Source of the DNA: Shimia sp965227725
GTDB lineage: Bacteria > Pseudomonadota > Alphaproteobacteria > Rhodobacterales > Rhodobacteraceae
Assembly (NCBI RefSeq): GCF_965227725.1
Contig: NZ_CBDDGH010000004.1
Span: 1-64,000, forward strand
DNA: 64,000 nt
Direction: 5' to 3'
Part shown: positions 44,385-52,263 of the stretch, one piece after another
How positions within the stretch are numbered: position 1 is the first letter of the stretch
How the letters are laid out: each line of letters starts with the position of its first letter
Translations under genes and position numbers: made by a program
Notes under the pieces: model-generated
The model's database searches: none
Seen by the model: the letters and a program-made list of their open reading frames with translations, nothing else
What the model was told of the DNA's origin: nothing

Positions 44385-45218
44385 TCAGCTCGCACGGCTC
44401 TGAGCACGCGCAATCGCGCGGCGCAGGATCACGGCAGCCACATGTTTCTTGAATTCGATCGGCCCGCGGTTGTCCGCCACCGGATCAATCGCCCCCATCA
44501 TCGCGCTGACACAGCCGTCAACGTCCCCCGCCGCCAACGCCGCGCCAGCCGCGTCAGACCAGATCGGCGTGTCCGCGAGATTGGTCATCGCCACCGACGC
44601 CGTGCCGCCACCAGTCATCACAGCCGCCGCCGCCGTGGCATAATCGCCAATCTTGCGCTTCTGCTTTTCATAGGCATAGCCGGTGCCACTTGCTGGCACA
44701 GGAATGGTGATCCGCGTCAGGATCTCCTCATCATCGCGCGCGGTAAAATAAGCCGCCTCATAGAACTCACGCGCCGCCACTGCGCGCACCCCATCCGGCC
44801 CGCTCAGCTCAAAGCGCGCGTTCAGGCACTGCATCAGCCCCGGCATGTCATTGCCCGGATCACCGTTGGCGACATTGCCGCCCACCGTGCCCATGTAGCG
44901 CACCTGCGGATCGGCAATCAAAAGCGCTGCCTCTTTGATCAAGGGCACCGCGTTTGACAGACCTTCATGTGTGATCAGCTCATGCTGTGTCACCATCGCC
45001 CCGATGGTCACCGCATCGCTGCCAATCTCAATGCCCTTCAAGGCGTCGATATCCTGAAGATCAATCAGGTGGCCCATATCGGCCATGCGCAGTTTCATCA
45101 TCGGGATCAGGCTGTGCCCGCCCGCGATCACCCGCGCCTCATCTCCATGTTCCTGCAAAATCGAAACCGCTGACGCAATGTCAGACGGACGGTGGTACTC
45201 GAACCCCGCTGGTATCAT
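44385..45218 (-). CDS. coxM: CO dehydrogenase medium (FAD) subunit
   Basis: A 277-residue flavoprotein subunit. FAD-binding motifs are AGGHSLIPMMKLRM and TVGGNVANGDPGND. The start is the ATG at 45218 (MIPAGFEYHRP) with GGGAGGAC upstream, rather than 45239. It is the first structural gene of coxM-coxS-coxL and may be preceded by a small gene that overlaps its start. Confidence 0.96.
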   Translation of the reverse strand: MIPAGFEYHRPSDIASAVSILQEHGDEARVIAGGHSLIPMMKLRMADMGHLIDLQDIDALKGIEIGSDAVTIGAMVTQHELITHEGLSNAVPLIKEAALLIADPQVRYMGTVGGNVANGDPGNDMPGLMQCLNARFELSGPDGVRAVAAREFYEAAYFTARDDEEILTRITIPVPASGTGYAYEKQKRKIGDYATAAAAVMTGGGTASVAMTNLADTPIWSDAAGAALAAGDVDGCVSAMMGAIDPVADNRGPIEFKKHVAAVILRRAIARAQSRAS

Positions 45219-45402
45219 CTGGCTTGTCCTCCCTGGCACGCCCAGTGCGCGCCTCCGACAACCAGTCCGCCAACAGCAGAGGATCCGCGCCAGCCTTTAA
45301 AAACAGCCCGCGCGGTTCGTTGCACGAAATGCGAATAGGCTGCACGAGTTGCGAAACCCGCAAAATCCACCAGATGCGTCGCTGATACTCCGCAAGCCAC
45401 AT
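45181..45402 (-). CDS. Possible small protein upstream of coxM
   Basis: A 73-codon frame from the ATG at 45402 (MWLAEYQRRIWWILRV), with GGAGG five bases before it, the best Shine-Dalgarno in this gap. It contains LFLKAGADPLLLADWLSEAR and ends 38 bases inside coxM, so translation could be coupled to coxM. I do not recognise the family. The overlapping frame to 45592 on the same strand lacks a start site and was rejected. Confidence 0.45.
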   Translation of the reverse strand: MWLAEYQRRIWWILRVSQLVQPIRISCNEPRGLFLKAGADPLLLADWLSEARTGRAREDKPDDTSGVRVPPSV

Positions 45403-45690
45403 GCCGTCCTCCGCTGGCGGACCTGACGCGCCACACGTTCCTCTCAAGAGCGCCGCAAATCCTACCCGCCCGCCTCAAACGGCACAAAAGGGCGAATCTC
45501 CTCTGAGGCGCAAAAGCGATTCTCTCGGCGCAATCAGACGCTGAACCCGGCACGCCGCCCCCCCAAACCGCCCGCAATTTAATCAAATCCATGTGGATTC
45601 CTGACTATTTTGCTTATTTTATCGTTTGGTAAAATTTTTTTCTGGCTTTTTTGATCAATTGATCAAACCCTACCTCCAACAGGAGGCCCC
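45403..45690. promoter_or_regulatory. Divergent cox/cof control region
   Basis: A 288-base region between the cox operon and the F420 operon. The half near cofG is very AT-rich (45590-45660) and holds an 18-bp perfect palindrome at 45650-45667. No gene is seen; promoters for both directions should lie here. Confidence 0.65.
45650..45667. promoter_or_regulatory. 18-bp perfect palindrome in the cofG leader
   Basis: TTTGATCAATTGATCAAA is a perfect dyad, also readable as TTGATCAA twice in tandem. It ends 23 bases before the cofG ATG, just upstream of the AGGAGG ribosome-binding site. This position fits an operator at or just after the transcription start. It is not a standard FNR box, because the TTGAT and ATCAA halves are six rather than four bases apart. 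Confidence 0.6.
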
Positions 45691-46839
45691 ATGACCGACC
45701 CACTCAAACTGACGGCAGACGCACTGCAAGCCCTTGATCTTGAGACGCTAATGGCGCGGGCGCGTGACATGCGAGACAGCCACTGGGGCAAAACGGTGAC
45801 CTACTCGCGCAAGGTTTTTGTGCCCCTGACCAACATGTGCCGCGACACCTGCGGCTACTGCACCTTTGTCAAACACCCCGATGATCCCGCCGCGCAGCTC
45901 ATGTCTCCCCAGCAGGTTCTGGCCTCCGCCAAACGCGGCGAAGCCAAGGGCTGTAAAGAGCTGCTTTTCAGCCTCGGAGAGAAGCCAGAGAAACGCTATG
46001 AGAAGGCCCGCGCGGCGCTGGCGGCCTATGGCTATGACACTCTGGTCGACTACCTCAGCGACATGTGCCGGCTGGTGCTGGATGAAACCGGCCTGCTACC
46101 CCATGTCAACGCGGGCTCCCTCACTGAGGACGAGCTGGCACAGCTCAAACCGGTCAGCGCCTCCATGGGCATGATGCTGGAAACCACCAGTCGGCGGCTC
46201 ATGAAAAAAGGTATGGCGCATTACGCCTGCCCCGACAAAACCCCGGTGCAACGCCTGCGCACTTTGGAGCGCGCCGGGCGGCTTGAGATCCCCTTCACCA
46301 CTGGCCTTCTGATCGGCATCGGTGAAACCTGGGAAGAACGCATAGAGGCGCTGCATGCCATTCGCGAAAGCCATCTGACCTATGGCCATGTGCAGGAAGT
46401 GATCGTGCAGAACTTTCAGGCCAAACCCGGCATCGCCATGGAGCACCATCCGGAGCCCAGCCTTCAGGACATGCTCAAAACGCTTGCCGCGGCGCGCCTG
46501 ATCCTGCCCGCCGATGTCAGCCTTCAAGCGCCTCCGAACCTCAGCGCCCGGCATCTGGAATATCTGAGCGCCGGGATCAACGACTGGGGCGGCATCAGCC
46601 CGGTGACCATCGACTTTATCAACCCGCAGCACGAGTGGCCCGAAATCCGCACGCTGGCCGAAAACACCGCGCGCACCGGCCACCAACTGCAGGAACGCCT
46701 CACCGTTTACCCCGCCTATCTCAAGCGCAGCGCCCGCTTCATGGCGCCGGAATTGGCACAGCGCGCCAAGGCACAGGCCCGCGCAGACGGGCTCGCGCTG
46801 CAACAGGAGGAAGAGACATGTTTGACCACAACTGCGTGA
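45691..46839 (+). CDS. cofG: 7,8-didemethyl-8-hydroxy-5-deazariboflavin (Fo) synthase subunit CofG
   Basis: A 382-residue radical-SAM enzyme completing the deazaflavin ring of coenzyme F420. The cluster motif C-x3-C-x2-C is Cys50, Cys54 and Cys57 in NMCRDTCGYC. CofG segments include KELLFSLGEKPEKRY, PHVNAGSLTEDEL, GLLIGIGETWEERIEAL, EVIVQNFQAKPG and AGINDWGGISPVTIDFINPQ. The ATG is four bases after AGGAGG. In actinobacteria this domain is fused with CofH as FbiC; here they are separate but overlapping genes. Confidence 0.95.
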   Translation: MTDPLKLTADALQALDLETLMARARDMRDSHWGKTVTYSRKVFVPLTNMCRDTCGYCTFVKHPDDPAAQLMSPQQVLASAKRGEAKGCKELLFSLGEKPEKRYEKARAALAAYGYDTLVDYLSDMCRLVLDETGLLPHVNAGSLTEDELAQLKPVSASMGMMLETTSRRLMKKGMAHYACPDKTPVQRLRTLERAGRLEIPFTTGLLIGIGETWEERIEALHAIRESHLTYGHVQEVIVQNFQAKPGIAMEHHPEPSLQDMLKTLAAARLILPADVSLQAPPNLSARHLEYLSAGINDWGGISPVTIDFINPQHEWPEIRTLAENTARTGHQLQERLTVYPAYLKRSARFMAPELAQRAKAQARADGLALQQEEETCLTTTA

Positions 46840-48074
46840 ACGGCCCCGCCCCCGTTTCGCTGCACGGCACCTCGCCTGCCGTGCGCGCCATCCTTGAAAG
46901 GTCCCTCGACGGTCAGGAGATCAGCGAACAGGAGGGCGAAACCCTCTTTGCCGCGCAGGGCGCAGACATCGCGGCAATCTCTGCGGTTGCGGACCAGCTG
47001 CGCCACCGCGCCAACGGCGATCAGGTCAGCTTTGTTGTGAACCGCAACATCAACTTCACCAATGTCTGCTACATGGGCTGCAAATTCTGCGGCTTTGCCA
47101 AACGCCGCGAAGATGCGGGAGCCGAGTGGCTCAATGTGGATCAGGTTGTCGCCCGCGCGGTGGAGGCCTGGAACCGAGGTGCCACCGAGGTCTGCATTCA
47201 GGGCGGCCTGCATCCCAAAATGTCCGGTCAGGAATACCGCAATCTGCTGCTCGGGCTGAAGGCCGAACTGCCCGACATGCACATCCACGCGTTTTCGCCC
47301 TTTGAGGTGTGGTACGGCGCGGCCAAAACCAAACTGTCCTTTGCCGATTTCATTCAGGATCTCAAAGAATGCGGCCTTGGCTCCATGCCCGGCACCGCCG
47401 CCGAAATTCTGGACACGGATATTCGCAAACAGCTGACCAAGAACAAGCTCAGCGCCGAGCGCTGGGTCGAGATCATCCGCGCCGCCCATTCCGTCGGGGT
47501 GAAAACCACCGCCACCATCATGTACGGCCATATCGACGGCCCCAAACAATGGGCGCAGCACATGCGCATCCTGCGTGACATTCAGAAAGACACCGGCGGC
47601 TTCACCGAGCTGGTCCCGCTCAGCTTTGTGCATGAGGATTCCCCGCTCTTCACCGCCAATCCGGAAATTGTCCGCCCCGGCCCGACCCATGATGAAACCG
47701 AAAAGATGCACGCCGTCAGCCGCATCTTCCTGCACGGCCAGATCGACAACATTCAGGTGAGCTGGACCAAACTCGGGGCCGAGCGCGCGCATTACATGCT
47801 GGATCGCGGCGTGAACGATCTGGGCGGCACCCTGATGAACGAAAGCATCAGCCGCTCTGCCGGTGCCAAAAACGGGCAGGAGATCATGGCCGCCGAAATG
47901 GTCGAGATCATCCGCGCCGCAGGCCGCATCCCGGTGCGCCGCAACACGGTCTATGACACGCTGGAAACCTACGATGATCACACACCTGACACCCAAGCGC
48001 CCCTCGTCGCCCGTCAGGGCCAGGATCCGCTGGCCTTCCTTGAGGAAGACACCACACGGGTGGCCGCAGAATGA
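46818..48074 (+). CDS. cofH: Fo synthase subunit CofH (5-amino-6-(D-ribitylamino)uracil-tyrosine transferase)
   Basis: A 418-residue radical-SAM enzyme joining tyrosine-derived hydroxybenzyl to the flavin precursor. The motif C-x3-C-x2-C is Cys84, Cys88 and Cys91 in NVCYMGCKFCGFAKR. Further signatures are CIQGGLHPKM, FEVWYGA, LGSMPGTAAEI and VSWTKLGAE. The start ATG at 46818 has CAGGAGGAAGAG upstream and lies 22 bases inside cofG. Its stop overlaps cofD by four bases. Confidence 0.95.
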   Translation: MFDHNCVNGPAPVSLHGTSPAVRAILERSLDGQEISEQEGETLFAAQGADIAAISAVADQLRHRANGDQVSFVVNRNINFTNVCYMGCKFCGFAKRREDAGAEWLNVDQVVARAVEAWNRGATEVCIQGGLHPKMSGQEYRNLLLGLKAELPDMHIHAFSPFEVWYGAAKTKLSFADFIQDLKECGLGSMPGTAAEILDTDIRKQLTKNKLSAERWVEIIRAAHSVGVKTTATIMYGHIDGPKQWAQHMRILRDIQKDTGGFTELVPLSFVHEDSPLFTANPEIVRPGPTHDETEKMHAVSRIFLHGQIDNIQVSWTKLGAERAHYMLDRGVNDLGGTLMNESISRSAGAKNGQEIMAAEMVEIIRAAGRIPVRRNTVYDTLETYDDHTPDTQAPLVARQGQDPLAFLEEDTTRVAAE

Positions 48075-49042
48075 CCGGCCTATCTCAAACCCGCGTCACC
48101 CTGATCGCCGGCGGCGTTGGCGGTGCCAAAATGGCCGAAGGCTTTGCGCATCTGGCCAATGTTGATCTGCGCGTGATCTGCAACATCGGCGATGACGACA
48201 GCTTCCACGGTCTCTGGGTGTCACCGGATGTGGACACCATGCTCTACACGCTGAGCGACCGCATCAACCGCGCACAGGGCTGGGGCGTGGAAGACGACGC
48301 CCTGCGCGCGCTTTCGGTCCTTAAGGATCTGGGACAAGAAACATGGATGACGCTGGGCGACCGTGACCTCGGCCTGCACATCTTCCGCACCATGCAACTG
48401 GTGCAGGGCCGCGCGCGCCAGGAGATCACAGATCACATCGCCAAAGCCTTTGGCCTTTCCGCACGGCTGCTTCTCTCCACCGAAGACCAAGTGCCAACCC
48501 GGGTGTGTACAGAGAGCGGCTGGCAGAGCTTTCAGGAGTATTTCGTGCGTGATCAATGCCGCCCTGCGGTGCGCGATCTGGCTTATGAGGACCAGGAAGC
48601 CGCCCGCGCCAATCCGGCAGCACTGGACACGCTTACCGACACCGACCTGATCGTGATTGCGCCCAGCAATCCCCTGATGTCGATCATGCCCATTCTCGGC
48701 ATTCCCGGGATCGGCGAGACCTTGGCACAGGCCACCGCCCCCCGCCTTGCAGTCAGCCCCTTTGTGGGGGGTCGCGCGCTCAAAGGACCGGCCGACAAGA
48801 TGCTGCAAAGCCTCGGTCACACGCCCTCCACCGCCTATATCGCCGATCTCTATGACGGGCTGATCGACGGGTTGGTGATCGACGTGACCGACGCGGGGGA
48901 TCAGGTGGCAACCGACCTGCCTCTGCATGCCGAGCAGACCGTGATGAAAACCCGCGCCGACAAATGCGCGCTGGCGCAGCGCCTGCTGCATCTCGCCAAC
49001 CTGTCTCCCTCTGCCCCCGCCCCGGATGAGGTCTGCGCATGA
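48071..49042 (+). CDS. cofD: CofD/FbiA-type F420 transferase (LPPG:Fo-type)
   Basis: A 323-residue enzyme that transfers the phospho-acid moiety from its guanylylated form to Fo, giving F420-0 or a variant. It shows AGGVGGAKMAEG at the N-terminus, NIGDDDSFHGLWVSPDVDTM, TLGDRDLGLH, and VIAPSNPLMSIMPILGIPGI. The ATG overlaps the cofH stop (ATGA). Whether the donor is phospholactate-, phosphoenolpyruvate- or 3-phosphoglycerate-derived cannot be told by eye. Confidence 0.95.
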   Translation: MTGLSQTRVTLIAGGVGGAKMAEGFAHLANVDLRVICNIGDDDSFHGLWVSPDVDTMLYTLSDRINRAQGWGVEDDALRALSVLKDLGQETWMTLGDRDLGLHIFRTMQLVQGRARQEITDHIAKAFGLSARLLLSTEDQVPTRVCTESGWQSFQEYFVRDQCRPAVRDLAYEDQEAARANPAALDTLTDTDLIVIAPSNPLMSIMPILGIPGIGETLAQATAPRLAVSPFVGGRALKGPADKMLQSLGHTPSTAYIADLYDGLIDGLVIDVTDAGDQVATDLPLHAEQTVMKTRADKCALAQRLLHLANLSPSAPAPDEVCA

Positions 49043-49668
49043 CGGGCAAGCTGCTGATCGCCATTCCGATGAAGGACCCGAAACAGGCCAAAACCCGCCT
49101 CAGCGAGGCCCTGCCCCCGCAGGAGCGGCAGAGGTTCGCCCTCTCCCTGTTCCTGCGCACGCTTGATCAGATTGCAGCGGCGCAATGTGACGCCTCGGTG
49201 GTGGTCGTGACCGCCAGCTCCCTTATAGCCGAAGAAGCGCAAGCGCGCGGGGCCGCTGTGCTGATGGAAGAAGCGGCGCAGGGCCTCAACAGCGCCTGCG
49301 CGCAGGCCAAGCTCTGGGCCGCAGAGCAAGGCTTTGTCCATCTGGCCATCCTGCCCGGCGATCTCGCCCTGCTCTCTGCGGCCGACATTGCGCAGCTTTC
49401 GAGACTCGTCCTGCCGCCCACCGCCGCGGCGCTCTGTGAATCCAGCGATGGCGGCACCAACTGCCTGATGCTCCATCCAGAGGCCGAGTTCGCGTTCTGC
49501 TTTGGCCCCGGCTCCTTCCGCGCGCATCGCAAAGCCGCCGCCCGCGCGGGTCTCGCCTGCCACATCCTGCGCAGCAGCACCCTGCGCTTTGACGTCGATA
49601 CCACCCGCGATTTGGCCCAGATCCAACAGCTGCGCCAACGCCCCTCCACAGGACAACAGGCCCTATGA
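49039..49668 (+). CDS. cofC: CofC-type guanylyltransferase for F420 side chain
   Basis: A 209-residue nucleotidyltransferase activating the F420 side-chain acid with GTP. It has the N-terminal MKDPKQAKTRLSEAL motif and the middle AILPGDLALL and FCFGPGSFRAHRKAA segments of the CofC/FbiD family, plus DVDTTRDLA near the end. It overlaps both cofD and cofE by ATGA. Substrate choice between phospholactate, PEP and 3-phosphoglycerate is open. Confidence 0.92.
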   Translation: MTGKLLIAIPMKDPKQAKTRLSEALPPQERQRFALSLFLRTLDQIAAAQCDASVVVVTASSLIAEEAQARGAAVLMEEAAQGLNSACAQAKLWAAEQGFVHLAILPGDLALLSAADIAQLSRLVLPPTAAALCESSDGGTNCLMLHPEAEFAFCFGPGSFRAHRKAAARAGLACHILRSSTLRFDVDTTRDLAQIQQLRQRPSTGQQAL

Positions 49669-50429
49669 GCGCGCTTTCCATCATCGCTGTCCCCGGCATC
49701 CCTGAAATCCACCCCGGCGACGATCTCGCCGCCATTCTTGCCGAGGCTCTGGAGCCAATCGGCGTGGAGCCCAATGACATTCTGATTGTCGCCCAGAAGG
49801 TGGTGTCCAAAGCCGAAGGGCTGCTGGTCGATCTCGCCACCGTCACCCCGGGGGAGGAGGCAAACGCATTGGCGCAGCGCATCTCCAAAGACCCGCGCAA
49901 GGTCGAGGTGGTGCTGCGCGAAAGCGCGCGCGTGGTCAAAAGCTGGAAACACCCCGACGCGGGCGAAGGCACCCTGATCTGTGAACATGTCAGCGGCCAC
50001 ATCTCTGCCAACGCAGGCGTTGATCAGTCCAATATCGGCGGCGAGGACATGGCGCTCCTTTTGCCCCGCGATCCCGACGCCAGCGCCGCCGCCCTGCTCG
50101 CGGCCCTCACCGCGCGGTTTCAGACCCGTCTGGGCGTGGTGATCTCTGACACCTTCGGCCGCCCATGGCGGCTGGGGCAGGTCAATGTGGCCATCGGCAT
50201 GGCCGGGCTGCCCGCGCTCAAATCCGAGGTCGGCAACAAAGACGCCCACGGCCGCGATCTGGCGGTCACGCAACCGGCCTTCGGCGATGAACTGGCCGCC
50301 GCCTCAGGCCTCGCAATCTCCAAAGCCTCACAGACACCCCTCGTGGTGATCCGGGGCCTCACCTGGGATGGAAACACCGGACAGGCCAGCGATCTGGTCC
50401 GCAAAAAGAAAGAGGATATGTTCAGATGA
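49665..50429 (+). CDS. cofE: Coenzyme F420-0:L-glutamate ligase
   Basis: A 254-residue single-domain gamma-glutamyl ligase adding glutamates to F420-0. It contains VAQKVVSKAEG, ICEHVSGHISANAGVDQSN and the family hallmark ISDTFGRPWRLGQVNVAIG. It lacks the C-terminal nitroreductase-like domain found in actinobacterial FbiB, which reduces dehydro-F420-0. It is coupled by ATGA overlaps to cofC and npdG. Confidence 0.95.
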   Translation: MSALSIIAVPGIPEIHPGDDLAAILAEALEPIGVEPNDILIVAQKVVSKAEGLLVDLATVTPGEEANALAQRISKDPRKVEVVLRESARVVKSWKHPDAGEGTLICEHVSGHISANAGVDQSNIGGEDMALLLPRDPDASAAALLAALTARFQTRLGVVISDTFGRPWRLGQVNVAIGMAGLPALKSEVGNKDAHGRDLAVTQPAFGDELAAASGLAISKASQTPLVVIRGLTWDGNTGQASDLVRKKKEDMFR

Positions 50430-51094
50430 AAATTGCAATTATCGGCGGCACCGGCCCGCAGGGCCAAGGTCTCGCGTTGCGCTTTGCCCGCGCGGGCGTG
50501 CCGGTGGTGCTCGGCTCACGGGACGGCGCCCGCGCCAGCGAGATCGCCACCGAGCTTCAGTCCAAACTGGCCGCCGACGCCGCCCCGATCACCGGAGCCG
50601 ACAACGAAGGTGCCACACAGGCCGCCGAGGAAATGGTGATCCTCGCGGTGCCATTTGCGGGCCACAACGCCACGCTTGAGGCGCTCAAACCCCATCTTGC
50701 GGGCAAGATCCTTGTGGACATCGTGGTGCCGCTGGCAGAGGGCGACCCCAAGCTTGTGGACATGCCGCCAGAAGGCTCCGCAACCGAGGCCGCGCAGGCC
50801 ATTCTCGGAGCCGACATCCCGGTGATCGGCGCGCTGCACAATGTCTCTGCGGTCACCCTGAACACGCTTGAGTGGGACATCAACTGCGACATCCTCGTCT
50901 GCGGCAACCAGCTGGCCGCGCGCAAAAAGGTCATGGAACTCTGCGAGAAACTTGGCGTCACCGCCTATAACGCAGGCCCCGCACAGGCCGCCCGCTGTGT
51001 TGAGGCAATCACCCCGATCCTGATCCGCACCAATATTTCCAAAGCCGTGCCGTTTTCCCACGCCGGCATCAAAATCTGGGCGCCGGATCACTGA
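50426..51094 (+). CDS. npdG: NADPH-dependent F420 reductase
   Basis: A 222-residue F420:NADP oxidoreductase (Fno). It opens MKIAIIGGTGPQGQGLALRF with the nucleotide-binding loop, then LGSRDGARASEIA, which contacts NADP. AVPFAGHNATLEALKP and IGALHNVSAVTLNTLEWDIN are F420-side motifs. It should keep F420 reduced from NADPH for the downstream enzyme. It overlaps cofE by four bases. Confidence 0.95.
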   Translation: MKIAIIGGTGPQGQGLALRFARAGVPVVLGSRDGARASEIATELQSKLAADAAPITGADNEGATQAAEEMVILAVPFAGHNATLEALKPHLAGKILVDIVVPLAEGDPKLVDMPPEGSATEAAQAILGADIPVIGALHNVSAVTLNTLEWDINCDILVCGNQLAARKKVMELCEKLGVTAYNAGPAQAARCVEAITPILIRTNISKAVPFSHAGIKIWAPDH

Positions 51095-51139
51095 TCCACC
51101 CGCCCCCCAAACACAACAACACCCAACAAGGAGACCCCC

Positions 51140-52171
51140 ATGGAATTTGGTATTTGTTTTAAAGGCTTCGTTGAGCCTGAGCGCGCCAAGGCACTTGTGC
51201 GCCAAGCCGAAAACGCAGGCTTCACCTACTGCTGGTTCTATGACAGCCACATCCTGTGGCGCGAAAGCTATGTGGCCATGGCCATGTGCATGGAGCACAC
51301 CACCAAGATGAAATTCGGGCCTTGCGTCACCAACCCGAACACCCGCGATTGGTCCCACGCCGCCTCGCTCTTTGGCTCCCTTGCCAAGCAATCCGGCAAC
51401 CGCTTTGAACTTGGCCTTGGCCGCGGCGACAGCGCCGTGCGCGTGATGGGCAAAAAGCCAGCCCCCCTCGCCCGCCTTGAGGAGTTTACTCATGTCGTGA
51501 AAGCCCTCGTGCGCGGCGATGAGGCACAATACGGCGACGCGCCAAACCCGATCCAGTTCCCATGGGCCACCGGCTATGAACTCCCCGTCTGGGTCGCCGC
51601 CTATGGCCCCAAGGCCCTGTCCTCAGCAGGCCGCGTCGGTGATGGTCTGATCCTGCAGATTGCCGAGCCTGCAATCATCAAATGGCTCACCGATCAGGCC
51701 ATTGCCGCAGGCGAGGCCGAAGGCCGCGACATGTCCAACTTCGGCGTCATGGCCGCCGCGCCGGCCTACACAGGCGACCGCGCCAAAGGCCGCGAAGCCA
51801 CCAAATGGTTCCCCGCCATGGTTGGCAACCACGTCGCTGACATCGTTGAGAAATACGGCACCGAGCGCGAAGACATCCCCAAAGCCCTGACCGAATACAT
51901 CAAAGACCGCAAAGGCTATGACTATTCCAAACACGGCCAGAGCGATAACCCCTACCTCGACTTCATCACCGATGACATCGTCGACAGCTTCAGCGTTCTG
52001 GGCGAGATCGACGAGCACATCAGCAAGCTCAACGAACTCAAAGAGGCCGGTGTGACCCAGTTCAACATCTATCTGGACAATGGCGAGGAGGAGAAAATCA
52101 TCTCCGACTACGGCAACCACATCATCCCGGCCTTCCAGGCACAGGCCGACGAGGCCATCGCAGCGGAATAA
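51140..52171 (+). CDS. F420-dependent LLM-class oxidoreductase (CPS_4081-type)
   Basis: A 343-residue luciferase-like TIM-barrel oxidoreductase. MEFGICFKGFVEPERAKALV, CWFYDSHILWRE, GPCVTNPNTRDW and RFELGLGRGDSAVRVMGKKP resemble the family named after Colwellia CPS_4081 (TIGR03842, from memory), assigned to F420. The ATG at 51140 has AAGGAG before it and starts 45 bases after npdG. It is the only visible F420 client, and its substrate is unknown. A weak hairpin at about 52189-52216 follows the stop. Confidence 0.9.
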   Translation: MEFGICFKGFVEPERAKALVRQAENAGFTYCWFYDSHILWRESYVAMAMCMEHTTKMKFGPCVTNPNTRDWSHAASLFGSLAKQSGNRFELGLGRGDSAVRVMGKKPAPLARLEEFTHVVKALVRGDEAQYGDAPNPIQFPWATGYELPVWVAAYGPKALSSAGRVGDGLILQIAEPAIIKWLTDQAIAAGEAEGRDMSNFGVMAAAPAYTGDRAKGREATKWFPAMVGNHVADIVEKYGTEREDIPKALTEYIKDRKGYDYSKHGQSDNPYLDFITDDIVDSFSVLGEIDEHISKLNELKEAGVTQFNIYLDNGEEEKIISDYGNHIIPAFQAQADEAIAAE

Positions 52172-52263
52172 ATCTGCCCCAGACATAACCGGCTCCGTGA
52201 CCTATGGGGCCGGTACTCAGCCCAGCAGCCATGCAAGCTATGCTGCGGCCAGGGCCAAATCCC

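Noticed and set aside
45215..45592. 125-codon minus-strand frame upstream of coxM
   Set aside because: It lacks a ribosome-binding site, its composition is unlike a protein, and it overlaps the better supported 73-codon frame with a strong Shine-Dalgarno.
45650..45667. FNR/CRP-type box before cofG
   Set aside because: TTGAT and ATCAA are present, but six bases lie between them instead of four, so a standard FnrL site is not supported. The palindrome is kept as an unassigned operator.
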